The notes beneath the pieces were generated by a model that was not told the origin of the DNA, searched no databases, and was given only the letters and a program-made list of their open reading frames with translations. Made by a program: the position numbers and the translations under genes. From assembly GCA_025800105.1 (NCBI GenBank), contig JAOXSG010001101.1:1-64000 (forward strand): a stretch of 64,000 nucleotides of DNA, written 5' to 3'. Numbering within the stretch: position 1 is the stretch's first letter; the number at the start of each line of letters is the position of its first letter. This document shows positions 51,251-59,986 of the stretch, piece after piece. This DNA comes from Cohaesibacter sp. (lineage in GTDB: Bacteria; Pseudomonadota; Alphaproteobacteria; Rhizobiales; Cohaesibacteraceae).

Positions 51251-52734
51251 GCGTCTTTCTTTCTGACGTGGGATATAAGGGTCCAGAGAATGACCAGCAC
51301 ATTGATGGCCAAGATAGAGGCTGCGATTGGGCGATCCCAGAAAATCCATGCGCCATCATCGGACAGGATGAGCGAGCGGCGGAAATTATTCTCGCAAATT
51401 GGTCCAAGAATGATCCCGATCACCACAGGGGCAATGGGATAGTCAAGCTTGCGCAAGACACAGCCAATCACCCCAAATCCCAACATCACCCACAGATCAA
51501 AGACAGAGGATTGCAAAGCATAGGTGCCGATCACAGAGAGTAGCAGGATCATCGGCACCAGATACATTTTTTGAATGCGCAAAACCGAAACAAAGACCGG
51601 TGCCAGCAAGATACCAATGAAAAAGAGAAAGACATTGGCAGACAGATAAGCCCAGAAAATGCCGCCAGCAACATCCAGATTGTTTTCAAACAGATCTGGT
51701 CCGGGCTGAAATCCAAGCAAGAGTAGCGCGCCCATTAACACAGCCGTTGATGCATCCCCCGGCACTGCCAGTGCAAGGGTTGGGATCATGGCGCCGCCAC
51801 AACAAGCATTGTTGGCGCTCTCTGTTGCCACAACGCCGCCTTCTGCGCCCTGTCCATAGATTTCTTTCTCGTCCAAGGGACGGGATTTGGCAACGGCATA
51901 AGCTGTAAAAGCGCTGATGACGCCTCCTGCACCGGGGAGCGAGCCAAAAAATGTGCCAATCATCGAAGAGCGGACCAGATTGATCCGATGGCGTAGTAAA
52001 AGCCCTAATGAGCGTAGGGAGACCGAGATTTTCTGGACATTGGGGCGTTTGGTCAATTGACCCAATTCAATCTGCATAACCATTTCTGACAGGGCAAAAA
52101 GCCCCACAACCACCGCCACAATGTGAAAGCCACTGAGCAGATTGTGATTGTCAAAGGTGAAACGATAGGCATTGGAAAAGGGATCTGTGCCAACGGTTGC
52201 CAGCAATAGCCCCAATGTACCGGTGATGAAGCCTTTGATCATGCCCTCATGGCTAACCACGGCAATGGAGATAAGGCCGGTAATGGCCAGTGCGAAATAT
52301 TCTGGCGGGGCAAATTTCAGCGCCAGCTCTGCCAGCAAGGGGGCAAAGAAAATCAGAACCAATCCACCAAGCACTCCGCCCACAGCAGAGGCGGAAATGG
52401 CAAGGCCGATTGCATCCCCTGCCCGTCCATTGCGTGCCATGGGATAGCCATCCAGCAAAGTTGCTGCCGCCAAAGGGGTACCGGGAATACGCAACAAAAT
52501 GGCAGAGACCGCCCCGCCGCAAGACCCGCCAACAAAGATGGCAATCAACATGCCCATGGCTGTCACAGGGGGCAGATAAAACGCCACTGGCAACATCAGG
52601 ATCAGCCCCATAAGAGGGCCTAGCCCCGGCAACACTCCAATGATGATGCCCATGAAACAGCCAAACATGGTCAGCAAGATTGCATCAAGGCTGAAGAATA
52701 AAGAAGCACCGGACAGGATGGTTTCGAAAATCAT
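51244..52734 (-). CDS. tctA: TTT transporter large permease TctA, system 1
   Basis: A 496-aa twelve-span permease of the tripartite tricarboxylate family. The hallmark sequences MGIIIGVLPGLGPLMGLILMLP, SCGGAVSAILLRIPGTPLAAATLLDGYPMAR (with GTP-x-aAT-D-G-P-M) and GSLPGAGGVISAF are present, as are AEGGVVATESANNACCGGAMIPTLALAVPGDASTA motifs. It is last in a minus-strand operon with TctC and TctB genes. The substrate is an organic acid or sugar acid; not defined. Confidence 0.93.
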   Translation of the reverse strand: MIFETILSGASLFFSLDAILLTMFGCFMGIIIGVLPGLGPLMGLILMLPVAFYLPPVTAMGMLIAIFVGGSCGGAVSAILLRIPGTPLAAATLLDGYPMARNGRAGDAIGLAISASAVGGVLGGLVLIFFAPLLAELALKFAPPEYFALAITGLISIAVVSHEGMIKGFITGTLGLLLATVGTDPFSNAYRFTFDNHNLLSGFHIVAVVVGLFALSEMVMQIELGQLTKRPNVQKISVSLRSLGLLLRHRINLVRSSMIGTFFGSLPGAGGVISAFTAYAVAKSRPLDEKEIYGQGAEGGVVATESANNACCGGAMIPTLALAVPGDASTAVLMGALLLLGFQPGPDLFENNLDVAGGIFWAYLSANVFLFFIGILLAPVFVSVLRIQKMYLVPMILLLSVIGTYALQSSVFDLWVMLGFGVIGCVLRKLDYPIAPVVIGIILGPICENNFRRSLILSDDGAWIFWDRPIAASILAINVLVILWTLISHVRKKDAS

Positions 52735-52796
52735 TCGGGATCCTTGTGTGAAGCGTCTATTGGAATGGCAGCGAAAGAGTGGGGCTTGTCACCAGA

Positions 52797-53360
52797 TCAG
52801 ATTGGCAGAGCCAGATTGAAGAGGCCCAAAGGCAGCACCACTTTCAAAAGTACCTCAAAGAAGAGCGCCACCGTCAGGGATAACAAAACAGCCACCACAA
52901 GCGCCTTTAACAATGGCCGCACACCAAGCAGCCAGAAAAAGGCAAACATGGCGGCGGGGCTTGCCAGATGATAGCCAAGCGGGTCAAGCACCAGCAAATA
53001 GGCAATGAAGAGGCAAGAGGCCATGATTGCCTTTTGTCCAGTGGCACTGTCTTGTTGTTTATGCTGTTCTTGAGGCTCGGTTTCAGCTTCAGTTTCTGGC
53101 TCGATTTTTGGCGTTTTTTCTTGTTTGTCAGACAGGCCGTTGGGGGCAAAGCCACGCACAATCATGAGCATTTGCAAACAGCCCAATGCGATTAGCAGAT
53201 AAGCCAGAGCTTTTGGATAGAGGGCAGCATTTTCAATGGCATCTCCCTCATTGGCAAATTGATCGGCGAGCGATGTGGCGCTTTGTTGAAAGACCAAAGC
53301 GGCCAGAGCAAACAAGGCCAGAATAACCAAACTTTCCGCTATCATGCGTGAGCGTGTCAT
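52797..53360 (-). CDS. tctB: TTT transporter small permease TctB, system 1
   Basis: A 187-aa small membrane subunit with four predicted spans. The loop between the second and third spans is acidic, with repeated Glu and Thr (KIEPETEAETEPQEQ). YPKALAYLLIALGCLQML is the TctB family region. It lies between TctC and TctA genes, 60 bases from TctA. Length is typical once the acidic loop is discounted. Confidence 0.85.
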   Translation of the reverse strand: MTRSRMIAESLVILALFALAALVFQQSATSLADQFANEGDAIENAALYPKALAYLLIALGCLQMLMIVRGFAPNGLSDKQEKTPKIEPETEAETEPQEQHKQQDSATGQKAIMASCLFIAYLLVLDPLGYHLASPAAMFAFFWLLGVRPLLKALVVAVLLSLTVALFFEVLLKVVLPLGLFNLALPI

Positions 53361-53434
53361 AGTCCCTCCCCTGATTGAACCATATCCGGGCTCTGGGGTC
53401 TTGGCCCAGATATCAGTCCAATATACAACAAATC

Positions 53435-53468
53435 AAAAAGGCCGAAGCAATTCCGCTTTGCTCCGGCC
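53435..53468 (-). terminator. Terminator between TctC and TctB genes, system 1
   Basis: GGCCGAAGC (53440-53448) pairs with GCTCCGGCC (53460-53468), with one wobble. On the minus strand it is followed by TTTTTG (from 53439). Because the permease genes lie beyond it, it is probably leaky and sets TctC above the membrane subunits. Confidence 0.75.
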
Positions 53469-53487
53469 AGTTTGTCACGCCAAGAGG

Positions 53488-54489
53488 TTAGCGCACAGAT
53501 TTCAGTTTGTCTTTCTCCCATTGCAGGGCATCAATGGCGCTGCTGAGATCGTCGCGAACCTTGCTGATCACATCGTCATATTGGTCAGATGTATAGCCGG
53601 TCGGTACAAAGCCAACATTGAGAATTTTCTGGCGCACATCATCGCGAGCCAAAGTTTTGGCCATGGCATCACGCAATTTGGCAACCACCTCTGGCGGTGT
53701 ATCTTTGCGCACCAGCCACCAGTTCCAACCGGTTGGGGACAGGCCTTTCAGGCCAATGTCATAGCCAAGATCGCCGACAAGCGGTGCGCCATCATAGATG
53801 GCAGAGGCATCTGCATTGTCACTGAGCACAGCCAGTGGCTTGGACTTTTCCTTATTGGCTTTGTAATGGCCGGGATTGTGGAACATGAAATCCAGCACGC
53901 CGCCATGCAAGTCCTTGATGGCATCGCCATTTTTGTTATAGGGCACATTGCGGGCCACGACATCTGCCGATTGCATGACCTTGGCAAGCACCATATGGGG
54001 AAGATTGCCACGTGAGCCGGTGGAATAGCGCAATTTTCCGGGATTTTTCTTCATATAATCGATCAGGCCATCAAGATCTTTCCAACGGGTCTCATCGCGG
54101 CGGCTGACAATGGCAAATGCATTGGCTGTTGCCGCATGGAGAGGAATGAAATCCTTGTGCGTCCAATCTGCATTGCCCAGTAAGGGTTGCAGCACCAAAG
54201 GGGCCACATAACCGTCAATCAGGGTATAGCCATCGGCGGGTTTGTTCATAGCTGTTTTAAAGGCCTTAACGCCAGCCGCCCCCGGAGTAGAGACCACCGA
54301 AATATTGACATCCAGCTCCTCGCCCATGGCCTCGGCAATGATCTGGCTTACCGCCATGGCCGATCCTGGTCCCCATGGGAAAATATTCTGGATATTGCGC
54401 TCTGGAAAATCTGCCAGTGCGGGCTGGCTTGCGCTCATGCTGGCGACCAAACCAAACATGGCGGCTGCGGACAAGAGTTTCTTTATCAT
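53488..54489 (-). CDS. tctC: TTT transporter solute-binding protein TctC, system 1
   Basis: A 333-aa periplasmic binding protein of the Bug/TctC family, with signal MFGLVASMSASQPALAD. The mature start has FPERNIQNIFPWGPGSAMA, a divergent form of the usual PGGxxD ligand loop, followed by STPGAAGVKAFKTAMNKP. It is transcribed away from the sulfatase gene to its right (same strand) and is first of the tctCBA operon. GAGGAAAG precedes the start. Bug-type proteins bind small carboxylates; the exact ligand is unknown. Confidence 0.9.
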   Translation of the reverse strand: MIKKLLSAAAMFGLVASMSASQPALADFPERNIQNIFPWGPGSAMAVSQIIAEAMGEELDVNISVVSTPGAAGVKAFKTAMNKPADGYTLIDGYVAPLVLQPLLGNADWTHKDFIPLHAATANAFAIVSRRDETRWKDLDGLIDYMKKNPGKLRYSTGSRGNLPHMVLAKVMQSADVVARNVPYNKNGDAIKDLHGGVLDFMFHNPGHYKANKEKSKPLAVLSDNADASAIYDGAPLVGDLGYDIGLKGLSPTGWNWWLVRKDTPPEVVAKLRDAMAKTLARDDVRQKILNVGFVPTGYTSDQYDDVISKVRDDLSSAIDALQWEKDKLKSVR

Positions 54490-54521
54490 TCTTTCCTCCC
54501 AGAAAGTCTAGACTTGATCAT

Positions 54522-54539
54522 GATATGGATTGCATCCAT
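54522..54539. promoter_or_regulatory. GATATGGAT / inverted repeat operator candidate upstream of tctC
   Basis: GATATGGAT-TGC-ATCCAT contains the inverted repeat ATGGAT/ATCCAT (54525-54539), 33-50 bases before the tctC start. GATATGGAT also occurs at 56352-56360 in the divergent sulfatase/LysR region, so it may be a LysR site. Confidence 0.4.
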
Positions 54540-54661
54540 TTTGCTTTTTGCTCTTCAAACCATGCCGAAAAACAGAGTGTCCCGTATGGTTTTGCTATAG
54601 TTTTTCTCTTTTGGTTTGCCTCTTGCTGGCCAGCAAAGAACAGCCAGAAAGAAGCTTGGTT

Positions 54662-56260
54662 TCAGGCTGTTTCCACCTCTTTTTCCTGGCTCTTCATATT
54701 CGGGTTCGGGATATCGTAGAAATCGAAAATTTCCTGTGGTGCGTCATGGCGCGCCAATTCCTTGCCAGCCAGCGCCACCATATGGGCGATCTTTTGCGCA
54801 TCTTCTAAAGGATGCAGCTGGTCAGGATCTTTTTGCAGATCAAACAGAACCGATTGCGTGTCAGCAAGGCCTGCCCCGTCATTGCCTGTCTGGCTGTTGC
54901 GTGGATCCATGCGAATTTTCAACAAAGGTGCCTCTTTGGTGAAATCGAAAGGCTCTACCAATTGTGCCGTTTTCAGCTCGTCTATATCAAACAGGCGCGA
55001 GAGATGGGCCGGCATCAGGGTATAGAGATTGAGATTTTCCCCTGACAGATCTTTGGGATATCGGAAATAGCTAAAGCGACCGTCATTGACACAGAGAGGG
55101 CCTGAAAACATGCCCAATATCACGCTCTCCCGGACTGGTTCATCCTTCTTTAAAATGGAGCCCAAGGATGAACCAGTCACTTCTCTTGGGAGAGGTGCCG
55201 CATTGTGAAAGTCCAGAAATGTGGGCATCAGATCCGTTGTTTGCGTCAGGGCCTGACGGCGCGTGCCTGCCTGATCTGTGTGATCTGGATGATGGATCAT
55301 GAGGGGGATGTGGGAAATTTCCTCATAATAAGGCATTCTGTTTTTGCCCCACCATTCATGTTCGGACAAGAGAAAGCCATGATCGGTGGTCAGCACCAGA
55401 GCGGTATCTTTCCAAAGATCATGCTTGTCGAAATAATCCAGCAAGCGACCAAAATAATCATCGCACATGGCGACCAAAGCGGCATAATTGCCGCGAATTT
55501 CCGCAATTTCCTCGGCGCTGTTGCTGACTTTTTCATAATAGGGCCAATCGAGAATTTTCCCCTGATAGCCCTGATCATATGCCTCTTTGAAGCGCTCGGG
55601 CACATGGAATGGTTCATGAGGGTCAAAACATTCCAGTTGCAAAAACCAATTGTCTGCCTCGCGATTGTGATCAAGAAAGTCAAATGCTGAGGCAAAGCAT
55701 TTGGCGGTCGGGAACTCCTCTTCACGGGTGATGAAGTCACGGGTGACCATATGTTGCAGGCGCTTCCATTGTGCCGGATCGGTTGACCCGCGTGTCAGGG
55801 TCTTGCCCTCTTGCAAGCGATCCATGGGATAATGCCGGGGATCAAATTTCTCGCGATAGCGTGCAACAGGGGGCTGTGCCAGTGCCTTGAGCGCATCATA
55901 TTCCTGCCCACGGATAAAATCCCAACTGTCAAAGCTGTTCACATATCCTGTGCCTCCTTCTTCAAAATAATGAAGATGATCGGAAATCAAATGCGTATAG
56001 CAGCCATTTTGACTGAGAATGCGCGCAAAGGAATTGTCAAAAGGCTCCAATGGCCCCCAAGAACGATGCATGAAATTCAACCGTCCTGTATGCATATCGC
56101 GGCGTGCGGGCATACAAGGCAGACTGCCCACATAATGGCGATCAAAAACAATGCCGCGCTGGGCCAATCGATCAAAATTCGGTGTCTTGATTGCCGTGCC
56201 GCCATAGCATTGCAAAGCCAGACGATTGAGGGAATCAAAGAGAACGAAAACTGTACGCAT
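54662..56260 (-). CDS. Type I sulfatase (formylglycine-dependent)
   Basis: A 532-aa alkaline-phosphatase-superfamily enzyme that cleaves a sulfate ester. The formylglycine motif is C49-M-P-A-R53 in SLPCMPARRDMHTGRL. Metal ligands lie in VFVLFDSLNR (Asp9) and VLTTDHGFLLSEH. No signal peptide is seen when starting at the ATG at 56260 (GGAGGCCTT upstream), so it is probably cytoplasmic, acting after import. The frame extends to 56452 but that part overlaps the divergent LysR gene. It lies between a TctCBA operon and LysR, implying a sulfated, TTT-imported compound. Phosphonate monoester hydrolase is the alternative within the superfamily. Confidence 0.88.
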   Translation of the reverse strand: MRTVFVLFDSLNRLALQCYGGTAIKTPNFDRLAQRGIVFDRHYVGSLPCMPARRDMHTGRLNFMHRSWGPLEPFDNSFARILSQNGCYTHLISDHLHYFEEGGTGYVNSFDSWDFIRGQEYDALKALAQPPVARYREKFDPRHYPMDRLQEGKTLTRGSTDPAQWKRLQHMVTRDFITREEEFPTAKCFASAFDFLDHNREADNWFLQLECFDPHEPFHVPERFKEAYDQGYQGKILDWPYYEKVSNSAEEIAEIRGNYAALVAMCDDYFGRLLDYFDKHDLWKDTALVLTTDHGFLLSEHEWWGKNRMPYYEEISHIPLMIHHPDHTDQAGTRRQALTQTTDLMPTFLDFHNAAPLPREVTGSSLGSILKKDEPVRESVILGMFSGPLCVNDGRFSYFRYPKDLSGENLNLYTLMPAHLSRLFDIDELKTAQLVEPFDFTKEAPLLKIRMDPRNSQTGNDGAGLADTQSVLFDLQKDPDQLHPLEDAQKIAHMVALAGKELARHDAPQEIFDFYDIPNPNMKSQEKEVETA

Positions 56261-56329
56261 AAGGCCTCCATTGGAATTTTGGCCATCATGGCAGTCCAGA
56301 GCCATTGTGTAAAATTGCTTTTTTATGCT

Positions 56330-56360
56330 ATATCCATAGCCAAAAGGAATGGATATGGAT
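56330..56360. promoter_or_regulatory. ATATCCAT-N11-ATGGATAT operator candidate at the LysR start
   Basis: ATATCCAT (56330-56337) and ATGGATAT (56349-56356) form an inverted repeat with an 11-base centre, a LysR-type layout, in the divergent region. The right arm overlaps the LysR start codon. Autoregulation and control of the sulfatase gene are plausible. Confidence 0.45.
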
Positions 56361-57254
56361 CGCAATTTACGGGCCTTCATGGCCATTGCAGACGAAAAGA
56401 CCCTGACCGGAGCGGCGCAACGCATTGGTCTGGCCCAACCCTCTCTCACCAAGCGTTTGGCGCAATTGGAGCATTTTTATGATTGCGCTTTGTTCAAGCG
56501 TTTGCCTCGCGGGATGGCGCTGACAGCAGAAGGAGAGCGCCTCTATCACAGGGCCAAACGGATTGAGGGGGAATATCTTTTGGCGCGTGAGGAAATTGAG
56601 GCAACGCGCTCTGCCCAGATCAATCAATTGCGGATTGGTGCTGGCCCGCTGTTTCATTTGCGGTATCTGGCCCCCAGTTTTGCCAAAACCCGGCAAAAGC
56701 ATCCTCATCTGGGCATGGAGCTGATCGCTGCTTCCAATGTCACAACCTTTCCCATGCTGTTGGAAGGGAAGCTGGATTTGATTCTGGGGGCGATTGATCA
56801 GCCTTTGATTGATGATGCCATCCATATTGAACGGCTGACCCTTGTCACCCATGGTGTGGTGGTGCGCGCCGATGACCCTTTATGTGACAAAGGAGCCTTG
56901 AAGATTGATGATCTTTTGGGGCGGCAATGGATCACTTATAGCGAAAATGCTGACATCAAGGATATGCTGGAAGATTATTTTACCCGCAATGGACAGGTGA
57001 AGCCGGATATTGCGATCCGCTCCAGCTCTTTTGCAACAGCAATGCAATTGGTGGCTTTGGGCGGCTTTACAATGACAGCGCCCAAACAGCTTGATTATGT
57101 CTTGAAGAAAGATGGATTGCGGGTCCTGTCCACTCAAGACCCGATTTTCCATTTGCCAGCGGGCGCCTATATTCGTCGCTCAGCGCTGCTATATCCGGCG
57201 GTGCGCAATTTCATTGAGGATGTCAAAGACACCATTGAAAGCGACAACCGATAG
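56349..57254 (+). CDS. LysR-family transcriptional regulator
   Basis: A 301-aa regulator. The N-terminal helix-turn-helix is FMAIADEKTLTGAAQRIGLAQPSLTKRLAQLE. The substrate domain (about 90-300) includes LRIGAGPLFHLRYL. Tandem ATG codons (56349 and 56355) make the exact start uncertain. It is divergent from the sulfatase gene, with 88 bases between the starts, the classical LysR arrangement; the target is therefore likely to be the sulfatase and the tctCBA system behind it. Confidence 0.91.
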   Translation: MDMDRNLRAFMAIADEKTLTGAAQRIGLAQPSLTKRLAQLEHFYDCALFKRLPRGMALTAEGERLYHRAKRIEGEYLLAREEIEATRSAQINQLRIGAGPLFHLRYLAPSFAKTRQKHPHLGMELIAASNVTTFPMLLEGKLDLILGAIDQPLIDDAIHIERLTLVTHGVVVRADDPLCDKGALKIDDLLGRQWITYSENADIKDMLEDYFTRNGQVKPDIAIRSSSFATAMQLVALGGFTMTAPKQLDYVLKKDGLRVLSTQDPIFHLPAGAYIRRSALLYPAVRNFIEDVKDTIESDNR

Positions 57255-57266
57255 AAAAGACCAGCC

Positions 57267-57413
57267 TTACAGGCCAAATGCATCCAAATCCCGTTTCTTT
57301 GGCTGACGACCGGCATACAGATCATCGGCAATGCGGTTGGCAGCAGGAATATTGCCAAACATGCGGATCACGGTTTTGGTGTAGGAAAGAGAGCTACGCA
57401 GAGTTTTGTTCAT
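57267..57413 (-). CDS. Small 48-aa basic protein gene
   Basis: A 49-codon frame including the stop, too short for usual ORF cutoffs. The ATG at 57411-57413 follows AAGGAATCGG. The product starts MNKTLRSSLSYTKTVIRMF and ends AGRQPKKRDLDAFGL. The C-terminal R-Q-P-K-x-R-D-L pattern resembles the short basic proteins of alphaproteobacteria that end in (G/H)R-x-P-x-x-x-D-L-x-x-L-G-(I/L), a family of unknown function. It is convergent with the LysR gene. Confidence 0.6.
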   Translation of the reverse strand: MNKTLRSSLSYTKTVIRMFGNIPAANRIADDLYAGRQPKKRDLDAFGL

Positions 57414-57616
57414 GGATCCGATTCCTTCTTTGCATCTGTCCAGTCAAGAACCAACATCCTGTGCGTCATGCGTCACTTTGCTGGTCTGTTTTGCGCCCTC
57501 TACATAGCCTGCCCTGTTGAGATTTTGTAACGCTAAAACGGCATAACAGTCCCACCATTTTTGCATATTGATATAAGCTTGGACTGCATATGAGCGTCAT
57601 CTATCATGCTTTGGCA
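57414..57616. other. Intergenic region between the 48-aa gene and the GntR gene
   Basis: About 200 bases with no further gene supported. Upstream of the 48-aa gene (minus strand) TTGACT lies near 57437, a possible -35 box, but the -10 is unclear. Confidence 0.35.
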
Positions 57617-58273
57617 TCATGCTCCGGTGGTGCTCAAATGCACTTTATAGGAATTTTTGATATGATCTTGTGCCGCCTGTTCTGCAGCTTGTGGATCACG
57701 GGCGCGGATCGCATCAATGATGCATTTATGCTCTTGATATAATTGTTGAGGGCGTTCATCGGGAATGTGATGTGCTCCTCTCAGCAAAGCCATGGAATCA
57801 GAGATTGCTTCGATGGATTTGAGCAGAAAGCGATTTTTTCCTGCATGATAAATTGCATAATGCAGCTCCCAATTGATCTGATTGAGAAGCCGTTTGTCCT
57901 GTTGCGCTGCTTTGCTGCGCTCTAAAATATCTTCCATCATTTCTATTTCGGCATCTGAGGCATGTTGCGCGGCAAAGCCCGCTGCCACCCCTTCCAGCCT
58001 GCGGCGCAAGGCATAAAGCTCTGAGACTTCCTGCCGGTTCAGCTCTGCCACCACGGCCCCGCGCTGCGGCTCTATTGTCACGCGCCCCTCAGATTGCAAG
58101 CGGCGAATTGCCTCGCGCACCGGCGTACGGCTGACATTCAGGGCTTTGGCAACCGAGGCTTCTTTGATGCGCTCTCCGGGATGGAATTTGCCATCGCGAA
58201 TGGACGCCAGAAGCTCCTGATAGACGCTATCGGCCAAGGAAGGTGCCGTTGAAGCAGAGTCATTGTCAGTCAT
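57617..58273 (-). CDS. GntR-family transcriptional regulator (FCD type)
   Basis: A 218-aa regulator. The winged helix-turn-helix is FHPGERIKEASVAKALNVSRTPVREAIRRLQSEGRV, and the all-helical FCD ligand domain (about 90-210) includes ALRRRLEGVAAGFAAQHA and ELHYAIYHAGKNRFLLKSIE. The start at 58273 is preceded by GAGGGG; the frame remains open to 58360. It is divergent from the second tctCBA operon, with a GTATAC motif between them, so it probably represses that operon until a carboxylate inducer binds. Confidence 0.9.
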   Translation of the reverse strand: MTDNDSASTAPSLADSVYQELLASIRDGKFHPGERIKEASVAKALNVSRTPVREAIRRLQSEGRVTIEPQRGAVVAELNRQEVSELYALRRRLEGVAAGFAAQHASDAEIEMMEDILERSKAAQQDKRLLNQINWELHYAIYHAGKNRFLLKSIEAISDSMALLRGAHHIPDERPQQLYQEHKCIIDAIRARDPQAAEQAAQDHIKNSYKVHLSTTGA

Positions 58274-58394
58274 AATTTGCCCCTCACAATCAGGCGTTGC
58301 TGCATAAAGATTAGGCATGACCCTAACAAGCCATTGGCAGCTATACAACATTTTGCTCAAAAATGTTTTTCAAAAAAACAACTTTCCTAAAAAT

Positions 58395-58410
58395 GTATTT
58401 AATTGTATAC
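58395..58410. promoter_or_regulatory. GntR operator candidate (ATTGTATACAT)
   Basis: GTATAC at 58405-58410 sits in ATTGTATACAT, with a GTAT half site ten bases upstream (58395). It lies in the divergent region between the GntR and second tctC genes. The same core, in tandem, is found at 3716-3733. Confidence 0.5.
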
Positions 58411-58480
58411 ATATCAAGACAAATGTTCTTTTCTGCTCATAAAGAGTTCAGAATCCGAACACATAAGGGAGGAGTTGATC

Positions 58481-59452
58481 ATGCTCAATTCAGTTAAAAC
58501 CACACTCACCGCTCTCAGTCTGACATTAGGGCTGGGCTTTGGTGCCGCTGCGCAAGCTGCGGACTTTCCGCAAAAACCGGTCGCCATGATTGTGGCCTAT
58601 AGTCCGGGTGGTGGAACAGATACGGCGGCCCGCGTGCTTGCCAAATATATCCAGCATCATTTGGGGCAACGTCTGATCATTCAGAACAAACCGGGCGCAG
58701 GTGGCCAGATCGGCTTTACCGCCCTCTCCAAATCCAAGACTGATGGCTATAAAATCGGGTTCATCAATATTCCCTCCATCTTTTTGGTGAAGATGTTGCG
58801 CGATGATGTGCCATTTGAGATGTCCGATTTTGAGATGGTCGGCAATATTCAACTGGATCCTGTGGTGCTGACCGTTCCTGCCGACAGCCCCTATAAGAAC
58901 TTTGCTGATTTTGCCAAAGCTGCCAAAGCCAATCCCGGCGGTCTTTCTGTGGGGGGCGATGGTCCGCAATCAAACAATCAATTGCAGTTGGTTGTCGCAG
59001 AAGATGTGCTGGGTATGGATGTAAATTTTGTGCCGTTCAACGGTTCTGGCCCTGCCATTACCGCCACGCTTGGTAACCAGATTGCCGCGTCCGTCCCCTC
59101 TGCCAGCTCTGCAACAAATCATGTGAAAAGCGGCAAATTGCGCGCTTTGGCTGTGTTTGCTGACAAGCGCTATCCCTATATGCCCGATGTGCCAACCATT
59201 CGTGAAGCCAGTGGCATGGATGTGCCCGGCATTGGTGCCTCCATGCGCGGTGTCGCGGTTCCCAAAGGCGTTGACGAGGAAAAAAGACGCAAACTGGAAG
59301 CTGCGTTCAAAGCCGTTGTCGAGGATGAGAAATTTCAGGCGCATATCCAACGCATGGGCCTGCCGCTGGCTTATATGAGCGCCGATGATTTTGCTGCTTA
59401 TCTGAAAGAGGCAGAAGCTGGCATTGCCAAATATAGCGATTTGTTGAAATAG
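58481..59452 (+). CDS. tctC: TTT transporter solute-binding protein TctC, system 2
   Basis: A 323-aa periplasmic Bug/TctC protein with signal LSLTLGLGFGAAAQAA. The ligand loop is canonical, MIVAYSPGGGTDTAAR, and NKPGAGGQIGFTALSKSK completes the first domain. The ATG follows GGGAGGAGTT. It is divergent from the GntR gene and first of a plus-strand tctCBA operon, 21 bases upstream of TctB. Its ligand loop differs clearly from that of system 1, suggesting different substrates. Confidence 0.93.
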   Translation: MLNSVKTTLTALSLTLGLGFGAAAQAADFPQKPVAMIVAYSPGGGTDTAARVLAKYIQHHLGQRLIIQNKPGAGGQIGFTALSKSKTDGYKIGFINIPSIFLVKMLRDDVPFEMSDFEMVGNIQLDPVVLTVPADSPYKNFADFAKAAKANPGGLSVGGDGPQSNNQLQLVVAEDVLGMDVNFVPFNGSGPAITATLGNQIAASVPSASSATNHVKSGKLRALAVFADKRYPYMPDVPTIREASGMDVPGIGASMRGVAVPKGVDEEKRRKLEAAFKAVVEDEKFQAHIQRMGLPLAYMSADDFAAYLKEAEAGIAKYSDLLK

Positions 59453-59473
59453 CAAAAGCGAAAGGCTGAACCC

Positions 59474-59974
59474 ATGAGACTTGACCAAAAACGAGAGAGC
59501 CTATTTTGCGGTTTGGCCTTTCTGACCGCTGCTGCTCTTATCCTTGCAAGCCTTGGATATGACATTGAAAGTGCCTATTTTCCGCTTTTGCTGTCCCTTT
59601 TAATGGGAGTGCTGGCCATTGCATTGTTTGTGCAGACGCTGATGCCGCATTCCAAAGAGACAGCAAAAGCCCAGACAGAGGCAGCGGATCAAAGTGACAG
59701 GGATCAAAATGATAAGGATCGCGCGGTTATGCGTGATCAATTGATCGGATTTTTCAAGATCTTTGTCGCTGTTCTGGCTTATATCGCTGGCATCCAGCTC
59801 ACAAATTACACGGTCGCCACCCTTGCTTTCCTGATCCTTATGATGGGGATGTTGGGCACCCATAAAGTGCTGCATCTTGCGCTTGTTGCCGCTGGCATGA
59901 CGGCTCTGCTTTCTTATCTGTTTTTCACCTTCCTTGGTGTCACACCTCCTGAGGGCCTGATGGCTTTTGGCTAA
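59474..59974 (+). CDS. tctB: TTT transporter small permease TctB, system 2
   Basis: A 166-aa membrane protein with four predicted spans. FYFPLLLSLLMGVLAIALFV-like AYFPLLLSLLMGVLAI near residue 35, then a hydrophilic, Asp/Gln-rich loop (about 60-90), then three spans. Family assignment relies on position between TctC and TctA as well as layout. Confidence 0.85.
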   Translation: MRLDQKRESLFCGLAFLTAAALILASLGYDIESAYFPLLLSLLMGVLAIALFVQTLMPHSKETAKAQTEAADQSDRDQNDKDRAVMRDQLIGFFKIFVAVLAYIAGIQLTNYTVATLAFLILMMGMLGTHKVLHLALVAAGMTALLSYLFFTFLGVTPPEGLMAFG

Positions 59975-59986
59975 AGGCTTATTCCC

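Noticed and set aside
55811-56482. 223-aa plus-strand frame across the sulfatase and LysR starts
   Set aside because: Overlaps two well-supported genes on different frames or strands and lacks recognisable motifs.
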